DNA of 6,377 nucleotides, taken from DATDRM01 sp035291705. Lineage in GTDB: Bacteria > Chloroflexota > Anaerolineae > Anaerolineales > UBA4823. The notes below the pieces were generated by a model. That model was given only the letters and a program-made list of their open reading frames with translations. It had not been told where the DNA came from and did no database searches. The stretch's first letter is position 1. Each line of letters starts with the position of its first letter. This document shows positions 1 to 5,903 of this stretch, piece by piece. The DNA lies in NCBI GenBank assembly GCA_035291705.1, contig DATDRM010000085.1:1-6377 (forward strand), in the 5' to 3' direction. The translations under genes were made by a program, and so were the position numbers.

Positions 1-75
1 CTGTGGTTGCTCGGCTGGGAGCTGATCCGTTCACGGCCAACCGGTGCGAAAGCTCCAGCTGAGTCCACGGATTAG
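1..75 (+). CDS. C-terminal fragment of an unidentified protein, possibly membrane-anchored
   Basis: Frame 1 is open from the window edge to a TAG at 73-75 and encodes 24 residues beginning LWLLGWELIRSR. The fragment starts hydrophobic and aromatic, then turns basic (IRSR), then becomes a polar Ala/Pro/Glu tail. That pattern resembles the end of a transmembrane helix followed by a short cytoplasmic tail. The gene lies 44 bases upstream of mutS2 on the same strand and could be co-transcribed with it. The fragment is too short to assign to a family. Frame 3 is also open for 19 codons, so even the reading frame is not certain. Confidence 0.4.
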   Translation: MWLLGWELIRSRPTGAKAPAESTD

Positions 76-119
76 CCTGATGATTAGCACGAAAGGCGTT
101 TAATTTTTTCTCGCCGCAT

Positions 120-2594
120 ATGGACGAAAAAACTCTTCACATCCTTGAATTCCCAAAAATCCTGGAGCGTCTGGCCGCCCAAACTGCCTTTCAGGCTTCG
201 GCTGAGAAGGCGCGCGCCTTGCGTCCCAGCGCGGATATTTTGGAAGCTCGCCACCGCCTGGCTGAGACCAGCGAAGCCGTCCAGCTGCTGGCGACTCACT
301 CTGGCCTGACCATCGGTGGTGCCCGTGACGTGCGCCTTCAAGTCGATCTGGCGGCTCACGGCGCAGTTCTGACGCCCGTCGAAATGCTGGACGTCAAGTC
401 GACTCTGCTCGCCGCCCGAACCCTGGTGCGTACCTTTGAACGTCTGGAGGAGCAATACCCAAACCTGGCGGATATCGCTGCTCAGATCCCCCCTGTCTTC
501 GGCCTGGTAGACGCCATCACGCGTGCCATCTCTGACCGCGGTGAGGTGCTCGACTCAGCCTCTGCCAAGCTGGGAACCATCCGTCACGACTTACGCATCT
601 CCCATGACCGCCTGCTCACCAAGATGCAGCGCATGCTCAACGACCCCAATATCGTCCCCTACCTGCAAGAGGCCCTGGTCACCCAGCGGGATGGTCGTTA
701 TGTAGTACCGCTGCGCGCCGAGTTCAAAGGTCGCCTGCGCGCTATCGTCCACGACCAGTCCGCCTCCGGGGCTACCCTGTTCGTGGAGCCTTTGGCCGTG
801 GTCGAGCTCAACAACCAATATCGAGAACTGCAACTCGCCGAGCGCGACGAAGAACGCCGGATCCTGGCCGAGCTCTCCCAACAGATCGGCAGTCAGGCTT
901 ACGAGGTGCTCCATACCGTTGGAGTGATCGCCGAGTTGGACCTGGCTTTTGCGCGCGGCAAATACGCCGATGATTTGAGCGCTACCGAACCCATTTTGCA
1001 CACATTCCCGCCCACGAAGAAGGCCGCGGTTAAAGGGAGCCCACATCCAGGCAGTGTAATCCGCCTATACCAGGCTCGCCATCCCCTGCTCGATCCGCAA
1101 ACAGTCGTACCGATCGACGTGGAGCTTGACCCGCAAACCTATGCCCTGGTAGTCACTGGCCCTAACACGGGAGGGAAGACCGTCACATTGAAGACGGTCG
1201 GCCTGCTGGCCTTGATGGCTCAATCCGGCCTGCATGTCCCTGCTCATTCTGGTTCGGAGATCAGTGTCTTTCATGATATTTACGCTGACATCGGCGACGA
1301 ACAATCCATCGAACAGTCTCTGTCCACCTTCTCCGGGCATATGACCAACATCATCCATATCATAGACCAGGCAGACAGCCAATCGCTGGTCATCCTGGAC
1401 GAATTGGGCGCCGGCACCGACCCGCAGGAGGGGGCGGCCCTGGCGCGTGCCCTGCTGACACACTTGTTGGAGCGCGGCATAACTACCCTGGTCACTACCC
1501 ACCACCCCGAACTCAAGACTTTTTCCCATGCCACTCCCGGAGTGATCAATGCCAGTGTGGAGTTCGACCTGGAAAGTTTACGCCCAACATATCACTTGAC
1601 GATCGGGTTGCCAGGGCGCTCGAACGCCCTGGCGATCGCCCAGCGCCTGGGGATGCCTGACCCGATCATCTCTTCCGCTCGATCAGAGCTCAGTCCAGCT
1701 GATCTGCGTGCCGAGGATCTGTTGGACGAAATCCACCGCCAGCGCGACCTATCGCGCCAAGCGCGCGCCTCCGCGGAGAAAGCCCACCAGGAAGTCGAAC
1801 AGCTACGCAAAGCGCTCTCCGAGCGCCTGGAACGCATCGAAGATGAGCGCCGCGCTGTACTGGAGGAAGTGCGGTCCGAGGCTGAAACCCAGGTGCAAGC
1901 TCTAGGCGAGGAGCTAAGCGTGGCGCGCCGCGCCCTCCTGCGCGCCCGCCAACCACTTGACGCCTTGACCGTGATCGAAGAGCAAGTCGAAGCCCTGCAG
2001 GAAAGCATCGCTGAACCTCTCGAACGGCGTGTTCAACCGTTGGGTGAAGCTGGATCTGCAAGTGTTGCTTCTGCAGCCGGACTGCTGAAGCCAAGACGTC
2101 CGCTCCGCTTGGGAGACAGAGTCCATCTGCGAACGCTCAATGCGCAAGGCCTGGTCACCGCGCTCGGGGAAGCGGAAGCCGAAGTGCAGGTTGGCATGCT
2201 GCGCGTGCGGGCGCGCCTGGCTGACCTGCAACCATTCAGTGAAGCCTCGCAATCAGATCATCCAGCGCCTGCCAACCGCCGAAAGAAACGCGTCTCGGAT
2301 GACTCCGCCAGCAGTCCCCCGTCATCCGTAAGTCTGCACGTTTCGCCTGGTATGGAATTGGACTTGCGTGGCCAGCGCGCCGACGAAGCCCTGGAAGCCC
2401 TCGACCGCTACCTGGACGCCGCCTATCTCGCCGGCCTGCCCTTCGTGCGCATTATCCACGGCAAAGGCACCGGCAAGCTGCGCCAGACCGTGCGCGAGGC
2501 CCTGGGAGAAAATCCCCAGGTCAAATCCTTCGAGTCGGGTGGAGATAAGGAAGGGGGAGAGGGGGTCACCGTGGCGAAGCTAAAAACCAATTAG
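120..2594 (+). CDS. mutS2: MutS2 family protein (Smr-domain ATPase/endonuclease)
   Basis: This 824-residue protein has the full MutS2 architecture and normal family length. It opens with the typical MutS2 N-terminus (MDEKTLHILEF), followed by core and lever helices to about residue 320. The ABC-type ATPase carries Walker A GPNTGGKT at 347-354, signature STFSGHM at 402-408, Walker B LVILDELGAGTDP at about 423-435 and the switch His in TTHH at 459-462. A charged coiled coil spans roughly 520-635, then a small beta-rich (KOW-like) segment at about 655-705. The C-terminal Smr domain has LDLRG at 747-751 and HGKGTG at 780-785. The mismatch-recognition domain I of true MutS is absent. MutS2 proteins are known to suppress recombination by acting on branched DNA and, in Bacillus subtilis, to split collided ribosomes; which applies here cannot be read from sequence. 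ATG 120 is the only good start, since an in-frame TGA lies at 81-83. No clear Shine-Dalgarno precedes it, and the gene ends at the hairpin at 2596. Confidence 0.97.
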   Translation: MDEKTLHILEFPKILERLAAQTAFQASAEKARALRPSADILEARHRLAETSEAVQLLATHSGLTIGGARDVRLQVDLAAHGAVLTPVEMLDVKSTLLAARTLVRTFERLEEQYPNLADIAAQIPPVFGLVDAITRAISDRGEVLDSASAKLGTIRHDLRISHDRLLTKMQRMLNDPNIVPYLQEALVTQRDGRYVVPLRAEFKGRLRAIVHDQSASGATLFVEPLAVVELNNQYRELQLAERDEERRILAELSQQIGSQAYEVLHTVGVIAELDLAFARGKYADDLSATEPILHTFPPTKKAAVKGSPHPGSVIRLYQARHPLLDPQTVVPIDVELDPQTYALVVTGPNTGGKTVTLKTVGLLALMAQSGLHVPAHSGSEISVFHDIYADIGDEQSIEQSLSTFSGHMTNIIHIIDQADSQSLVILDELGAGTDPQEGAALARALLTHLLERGITTLVTTHHPELKTFSHATPGVINASVEFDLESLRPTYHLTIGLPGRSNALAIAQRLGMPDPIISSARSELSPADLRAEDLLDEIHRQRDLSRQARASAEKAHQEVEQLRKALSERLERIEDERRAVLEEVRSEAETQVQALGEELSVARRALLRARQPLDALTVIEEQVEALQESIAEPLERRVQPLGEAGSASVASAAGLLKPRRPLRLGDRVHLRTLNAQGLVTALGEAEAEVQVGMLRVRARLADLQPFSEASQSDHPAPANRRKKRVSDDSASSPPSSVSLHVSPGMELDLRGQRADEALEALDRYLDAAYLAGLPFVRIIHGKGTGKLRQTVREALGENPQVKSFESGGDKEGGEGVTVAKLKTN

Positions 2595-2595
2595 A

Positions 2596-2632
2596 ACCGT
2601 TGGGATGGCAAATGAACTGCCATCCCAGCGGT
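2596..2632. terminator. Hairpin terminator between convergent genes, probably bidirectional
   Basis: The arms 2596-2610 and 2618-2632 form a 15-bp stem with one G-T wobble and a 7-base loop (AATGAAC). The stem begins two bases after the mutS2 stop and lies 19 bases beyond the DUF2442 stop on the other strand. On the minus strand it is followed by a T-rich stretch (TTCTAATTGGTTTTT), which suits intrinsic termination of the minus-strand genes. On the plus side the following bases are only moderately T-rich. Its position between two converging genes makes a shared terminator the natural reading. Confidence 0.8.
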
Positions 2633-2651
2633 CTGAATAATCTTTGCAAGA

Positions 2652-2924
2652 CTATGCTGATTCAGTTATTGGCAAAGGTGTGCCAGTAGAGTCACTGTAC
2701 AGCACGTCTGGGCAGAAGTCAACGTCATTCGGCCAGACCAAAGTCCCAACCTCAGCGTCAACTTGTACCTTGCGGAAATAATCCACATCTTCTAGTGGTA
2801 CAAACACGCCCCCGCGGCCCACGATTCGATCTCTAAAATCCAATTGAGCCTGGACACCATTTGAGAAAGTGATATCCAGCCAGTAATCTTTTAGATGTCG
2901 CACACGGGTAACACGTGGAAACAT
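2652..2924 (-). CDS. DUF2442 domain-containing protein
   Basis: This is a small acidic protein of 90 residues from the chosen start. It has the DUF2442 pattern: a starting PRV motif, then DYWLDITFSNG, a central LDF, a GGVFVPLED turn, an aromatic YF, and the hallmark LVWPNDVDFCPDVLY at about residues 62-76. The family's biochemical function is not established. Its genes commonly sit next to a DUF4160 gene, and the layout resembles a toxin-antitoxin module, with DUF2442 often guessed to be the antitoxin; that role is inference. The frame is open back to ATG 2942, directly after the DUF4160 TAA (TAAATG), which would add MIMENF. ATG 2924 is preferred because GGAG at 2931-2934 is spaced 6 bases from it and homologues usually begin close to the PRV motif. 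The DUF4160 partner gene immediately upstream is broken. Local GC is well below that of mutS2 and galK. Confidence 0.85.
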   Translation of the reverse strand: MFPRVTRVRHLKDYWLDITFSNGVQAQLDFRDRIVGRGGVFVPLEDVDYFRKVQVDAEVGTLVWPNDVDFCPDVLYSDSTGTPLPITESA

Positions 2925-2930
2925 AAAGTT

Positions 2931-2934
2931 CTCC
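2931..2934 (-). promoter_or_regulatory. Ribosome binding site choosing the DUF2442 start
   Basis: On the minus strand GGAG lies 6 bases before ATG 2924, an ideal spacing. The alternative upstream ATGs at 2942 and 2936 have no purine-rich sequence at a suitable distance. This favours the shorter DUF2442 protein. Confidence 0.55.
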
Positions 2935-2942
2935 ATTATCAT

Positions 2943-3203
2943 TTAACGCAATGGTTCTATTTTCTCCGGGAGTTAGTTATTCCGCAACCTAAACCAATTC
3001 TCCATCAATTCAATCTGGTGAAGGGCAGCCTATTCGATTACCATTGAAACCGCACGGACAGGCAGATCTCCTCGTAAAACAAGAACTGGATCGAAACTTA
3101 CTTGGGCTTCATTATCTCCATAGATGGCATGAAAATTAGGAGGATCATGATCGTCAAAGTACATCCGAATAACAACGCCGAAAAAACGACTGATTTCTGG
3201 CAT
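2943..3203 (-). pseudogene. DUF4160 family gene disrupted by two in-frame stop codons
   Basis: Reading from ATG 3203 gives MPEISRFFGVVIRMYFDDHD followed by PPNFHAIYGD, unmistakably the DUF4160 N-terminus with its HDPPNFHA motif. After 57 codons there is a TAG (3030-3032) where family members carry Trp in the segment V(L)EWA-LH. The frame then resumes with AALHQIELMENWFRLRNN and meets a TAA (2973-2975) at the position usually held by Gln. It continues LPEKIEPLR to a final TAA at 2943-2945. The undisrupted gene would be 86 codons, the usual family length, with no frameshift. TGG to TAG and CAA to TAA are both C:G to T:A transitions. AGGA at 3210-3213 gives a good ribosome binding site. The expected product today is a 57-residue fragment lacking the C-terminal helix. 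The gene lies directly upstream of DUF2442 (TAA abutting ATG), in one transcription unit. DUF4160 is a probable partner of DUF2442; its activity is not established. Confidence 0.85.
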
Positions 3204-3209
3204 GGCCGA

Positions 3210-3213
3210 TCCT
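3210..3213 (-). promoter_or_regulatory. Ribosome binding site of the broken DUF4160 gene
   Basis: AGGA on the minus strand lies 6 bases upstream of ATG 3203. It supports that start, and it shows that the translation signals of the damaged gene are still intact. Confidence 0.5.
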
Positions 3214-3223
3214 GATAGAAATT

Positions 3224-3239
3224 ACAACATTTCTGTTGT
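3224..3239. promoter_or_regulatory. Palindromic candidate operator upstream of the DUF4160-DUF2442 pair
   Basis: ACAACA-TTTC-TGTTGT is a perfect 6-bp inverted repeat with a 4-base spacer, centred about 28 bases upstream of the DUF4160 start. It lies in the only gap (3204-3259) between the phosphatase gene and the cassette. On the minus strand a TATAAT-like hexamer, TGTAAT, overlaps its downstream arm, although no convincing -35 box is spaced correctly. The size and placement suit a dimeric repressor site, as expected for an autoregulated two-gene module, but no regulator is identified. It is too short and lacks a T tract, so it is unlikely to be the phosphatase gene's terminator. Confidence 0.35.
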
Positions 3240-3259
3240 CTAAAGTTGGTCAGCCAAGA

Positions 3260-3718
3260 TCAGCTTACTACCTTAATATTCTCTACAAATTCCGTAAAGC
3301 GGATAATTTGCCTCAGGATATACCAGGCATATGGGTCAGCGGCTTCCCGGCGCTGCTTGATCAGCGCCATCGCCTCCTCCGGCTGGTAGCCCTGGGCGAT
3401 CAGGATCGCCGCGCCCATCGCCACCCCGCGGTGCACGCCCCCCGCGCAATGGGTGTACACTTTTCCCCCCTTCGCAAAGGTCTCTAGAGCCGCAATTGTG
3501 CCCTTCTTCAGGGCGCGCAGCGGGATCGGGATCAGCGGTGTGTCCGCCGTAGGTAGCCAGAGCAATCGGAGGGGCGGATTCGAACGGTCGCGGAAGGGTG
3601 GGCGCTCGATGCGCATGTTGATCACCAGCTGCACTCCCAGGCCGCGTAAAAAGGGATAGGCTTCCGGCGGAGGTGTCGTGCCGATGAAAAGGGTCTCAGT
3701 GATTTGCGAGAAGTCCAC
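3260..3718 (-). CDS. Dual-specificity/tyrosine phosphatase-like protein (CX5R family)
   Basis: This 152-residue protein has the dual-specificity phosphatase fold pattern. An N-terminal SQITETLFIG strand is followed by LGVQLVINMRIE (about 28-39), a general-acid candidate Asp59 in the loop TADTPLIPIP, and the P-loop VYTHCAGGVHRG with catalytic Cys91 and Arg97. Such enzymes hydrolyse phosphate monoesters, usually phosphotyrosine or phosphoserine/threonine, and some act on nucleotides, RNA ends, sugars or inositides; the substrate here is unknown. The residue after the catalytic Arg is Gly98 instead of the usual Ser/Thr that helps leaving-group release, so activity may be weak or altered. There is no signal peptide or membrane segment, so it is cytoplasmic. 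The start is GTG (3716-3718); an in-frame TAA lies just upstream and there is no good Shine-Dalgarno. The gene follows galK by 15 bases, which suggests translational coupling within one operon. Confidence 0.83.
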   Translation of the reverse strand: MDFSQITETLFIGTTPPPEAYPFLRGLGVQLVINMRIERPPFRDRSNPPLRLLWLPTADTPLIPIPLRALKKGTIAALETFAKGGKVYTHCAGGVHRGVAMGAAILIAQGYQPEEAMALIKQRREAADPYAWYILRQIIRFTEFVENIKVVS

Positions 3719-3733
3719 CCCGAAATATTACCA

Positions 3734-4903
3734 TTAATGATGAATTTCCGCCTTGGCTCCCTGGCTGGCCTGGCACAAGTAGACCTGCGCCTGGCGTCCG
3801 GTGCGGCGTGCGTAAGTCGCCTGCAGACCCCGGATAAACTCCACAGCTTGGGATTTAACCACCAGGTTGATGGTACAGCCGCCAAAGCCAGCCCCGGTCA
3901 AGCGCGCCCCATAGCAGCCTGGCAGTCCGCGGGCAATGTCCACCAGCGCGTCCAGCTCCGTCGTGCTGGCCTCGTACAAGTCGCGCAGGCTGGCGTGTCC
4001 AGCGTACATCAGTGCTCCGAAGGCTTGCTGCTCACCCCGCCGCAACGCCGTCACTGCGGTATGCACCCGGTTAATCTCCTTAACCACGTGCTCGGCACGC
4101 CGACGGACGACGGACGGCAATCTTTCGCTGAAGGCGGCGAACTCCGTTGGTGAGACATCGCGCAGGGTTTGAATGCGGGGGAGATAACGGCGTAAGAGTT
4201 CAACCGCCTGTTCGCACTCCGCCCGGCGCTGGTTATAGGCCGAACTCGCCAGGCTGCGACGCACACCTGAGTCGGCGATAACCAGCACTGTGTCGCCCGG
4301 CAGAGGCAGCACTTCCCACTCCAGGCTGCGCGTATCAAAGTACAGGGCGTGCCCCTCTACGCCGTGGGCGCTGGCGAACTGGTCCATCAATCCGCAAGCT
4401 ACGCCGACATATTCGTTCTCAGCTCGCTGGCACAACTGGGCAAGGGTCATTCGTTCAGCCTGCCAGCCTCCCAGCGCCTGCCAGGTCACAGCAAAGGCCA
4501 TCTCGACTGCCGCCGAAGAACTCAACCCAGACCCGATAGGGATATTGGAGGCGTAAACAGCCTGCAATCCCGAAACCTCCAGGCCAGCCTGCTGCAAAGC
4601 CCAAGCCACACCCGCCGGGTATAACGCCCATCTGGGTAAGGGACGCCTGCCCAGATCGGTTTTGCTTTCTAATTCGTCCAAACGGATGGAGACCTGCATC
4701 TTCAAATCCCGGGCCAAAAGTTGCACGGTGCCCGTCGAGGTAGCTGATGCTGCCAAGTAGACGGCGCGGTCAATAGCCGCCGGTAGCACCGGGCCGGCGT
4801 TGTAGTCCACATGCTCGCCCAACAGGTTCACACGACCAGGGGCGCGCGCCAGGATCGCCGGTGCACAGCCGAAGCGCTCTTTGAAAGTTGAACTGAGGTC
4901 CAT
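3734..4903 (-). CDS. galK: Galactokinase (GHMP kinase family)
   Basis: This protein phosphorylates alpha-D-galactose at C1 with ATP, the entry step of the Leloir pathway, in the cytoplasm. Its 389 residues match the family length. The galactokinase signature GRVNLLGEHVDYN (23-35) contains the conserved Arg24 and the sugar-binding Glu-His and Asp-Tyr. The GHMP ATP-binding loop IPIGSGLSSSAA is at 121-132, the catalytic Asp174 in CGLMDQFAS, and the third GHMP motif LTGAGFGGCTINLV at 335-348. The signature has Val32 where most galactokinases have Thr, and NAG where many have NDG, so a relaxed or related sugar specificity is possible. No galT or galE is visible in this window. The start ATG 4903 fits the normal N-terminus; the ribosome binding site is weak. 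The gene is followed at 15 bases by the phosphatase and preceded by CPBP after a 69-base gap. Confidence 0.95.
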   Translation of the reverse strand: MDLSSTFKERFGCAPAILARAPGRVNLLGEHVDYNAGPVLPAAIDRAVYLAASATSTGTVQLLARDLKMQVSIRLDELESKTDLGRRPLPRWALYPAGVAWALQQAGLEVSGLQAVYASNIPIGSGLSSSAAVEMAFAVTWQALGGWQAERMTLAQLCQRAENEYVGVACGLMDQFASAHGVEGHALYFDTRSLEWEVLPLPGDTVLVIADSGVRRSLASSAYNQRRAECEQAVELLRRYLPRIQTLRDVSPTEFAAFSERLPSVVRRRAEHVVKEINRVHTAVTALRRGEQQAFGALMYAGHASLRDLYEASTTELDALVDIARGLPGCYGARLTGAGFGGCTINLVVKSQAVEFIRGLQATYARRTGRQAQVYLCQASQGAKAEIHH

Positions 4904-4919
4904 GATATGGCGTTCTTAT

Positions 4920-4964
4920 GAATCGCTGATCGCCTCTAATTTACCCAAGAAGAGGTTACGATTC
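4920..4964. other. Weak interrupted inverted repeat in the CPBP-galK gap
   Basis: GAATCG (4920-4925) pairs with CGATTC (4959-4964), and inside it CCTCT (4933-4937) pairs with AGAGG (4951-4955), leaving an asymmetric internal loop and a 13-base loop. It could form a modest RNA structure in the galK leader. There is no T run, so it does not look like a terminator. I see no convincing promoter in this 69-base gap. Confidence 0.25.
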
Positions 4965-4999
4965 TCAGCTCTCTACTCTCGATTCTCTATTCTCGATAC
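4958..4999. repeat. Imperfect 14-bp tandem repeat spanning the CPBP stop codon
   Basis: Three adjacent 14-base units lie at 4958-4971, 4972-4985 and 4986-4999. On the plus strand the second and third read TCTACTCTCGATTC and TCTATTCTCGATAC, matching at 12 of 14 positions; the first is more diverged. On the minus strand they form a purine-rich GAGAATAGAGAATCGAGAG-type tract. The tract encodes the last residues of CPBP (SRIENRE) and contains its TAG stop. Confidence 0.5.
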
Positions 5000-5896
5000 T
5001 CTTCGTTGCCGCGTGAACCAGTAGATCAAGCCCGCCCCCAGGGCCATCATGGGCAGGATGATCAGCCCCGCCTCAGGACCGAACTCGCCGCCGGTGATCA
5101 GTTCCGGACCGGAGATGCTCTGCCGGATCAGGCGGTAGAAGAATGAGCCACTGACCGGGAAGCCGAAGACGGTGCCCTCGAAAAAGTTCCAGCCGATATG
5201 CAAGCCGATCGGCAGCCACAGCTGTTGCGTGCGCAAATATCCATAAGCCAGGAACAGCCCGGCAGCGAACAAGCCCAGCAGCGCCCCCCAAGACACATTG
5301 GGGTTGGCGATATGAGCCAGGGCGAAGAGTGCTGACGAGAGTGAAACTCCCCAGGGGAGATTCAATCCTTCCCCCAGGTTCTGCAGCCAGTAACCCCGGC
5401 TGAGCAGTTCTTCATGCCAGCCAACGAGCATGAACACGAAGGCGATCAGCGCACACTCAACCAGGACGCGTGGCCAGCTCTCGAATTGCCAGGCGAAGCC
5501 CTCGAAGCTTAGCCAGCCTGCAGCCCACTCCACCAGGAAGACTAATCCCATCATTAACCCGGCGACCATCACCCCGTAGAGCAAGTCAGCGGCTGCCTGG
5601 CGGTTCCAGCCCAGTCCCAGGCTGCCGAAAGAGCGCCGGTCCAGAAAACGGCGTGCCAGATAGACCGAGGCGGTGATCGCCAGGAAAGAGATCAGTGTAC
5701 TCGCCAGCAGGATGGCCTCCCCTGGCAGGCTAGGGAAAACCAGCATCAACAACCCCAACGGGATGCCCAGGATCAGGAAGAAGACCACCATCAGCAGGAA
5801 CTGCCCAGCCAGCCGCCACCCGGCACGCAAGCGCCGCTCCTCGCGGGAGAGGAAGAGGCGGGTAAGGATTGGGCGTTTAGGAAGATGGATGGCCAT
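4973..5896 (-). CDS. CPBP family intramembrane metalloprotease (Abi/CAAX protease type)
   Basis: This is a 307-residue multi-pass membrane protein with a basic N-terminus (KRPILTRLFLSREERRLR). Hydrophobic segments lie at about 29-55, 60-80, 103-128, 145-160, 183-197, 204-219, 227-245 and 276-294. The three CPBP motifs are present in order: EELLSR (Glu162, Glu163, Arg167), FALAH (His195) and HIGWN (His233, Asn237), giving the Glu/His metal-binding set of the Rce1-like fold. Family members cleave within or near membranes, for example CAAX-type processing, bacteriocin self-immunity or anti-sigma factor cleavage. The substrate here is unknown. The start is ATG 5896, because an in-frame TGA lies just upstream. 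The gene begins 7 bases after the CoA-transferase stop and uses a G-rich ribosome binding site inside that gene's last codons. An 8-codon out-of-frame ORF overlaps its start. Confidence 0.92.
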   Translation of the reverse strand: MAIHLPKRPILTRLFLSREERRLRAGWRLAGQFLLMVVFFLILGIPLGLLMLVFPSLPGEAILLASTLISFLAITASVYLARRFLDRRSFGSLGLGWNRQAAADLLYGVMVAGLMMGLVFLVEWAAGWLSFEGFAWQFESWPRVLVECALIAFVFMLVGWHEELLSRGYWLQNLGEGLNLPWGVSLSSALFALAHIANPNVSWGALLGLFAAGLFLAYGYLRTQQLWLPIGLHIGWNFFEGTVFGFPVSGSFFYRLIRQSISGPELITGGEFGPEAGLIILPMMALGAGLIYWFTRQRRVSRIENRE

Positions 5897-5903
5897 GGCT
5901 CAT
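5877..5903 (-). other. Eight-codon ORF overlapping the CPBP start
   Basis: ATG at 5901-5903 directly follows the CoA-transferase TAA (TAAATG) and opens an out-of-frame ORF, MSHGHPSS, ending in TAA at 5877-5879, inside codon 6 of CPBP. This ATG is only 4 bases from the end of the G-rich ribosome binding tract, while the true CPBP ATG is 11 bases from it. It may be a chance overlap or a leader ORF that lowers or couples CPBP translation. Confidence 0.25.

Noticed and set aside
76..119. Promoter for mutS2 in the 44-base leader
   Set aside because: No paired -35/-10 hexamers at proper spacing could be found; the T run at 104-109 is not enough.
591..2252. Several long minus-strand open frames (up to 154 codons) inside mutS2
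   Set aside because: They lie antisense to a gene with full-length family similarity, and their translations (Ser/Arg-rich or low-complexity) match nothing recognisable; they are by-products of GC-rich codon use.
3224..3239. Palindrome as an intrinsic terminator for the phosphatase gene
   Set aside because: The stem is only 6 AT-leaning base pairs, and no T tract follows on the minus strand.
2652..3260. Possible CRISPR, tRNA or small RNA in the AT-rich stretch
   Set aside because: There are no direct repeats with spacers and no cloverleaf; the stretch is explained by the DUF4160 remnant and DUF2442.
3236..3487. 83-codon plus-strand open frame over the phosphatase
   Set aside because: It overlaps the phosphatase active-site region in antisense and encodes no known motif.
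3704..4153. 149-codon plus-strand open frame opposite galK
   Set aside because: It is antisense to the catalytic core of galK, with no recognisable motif and no ribosome binding site.
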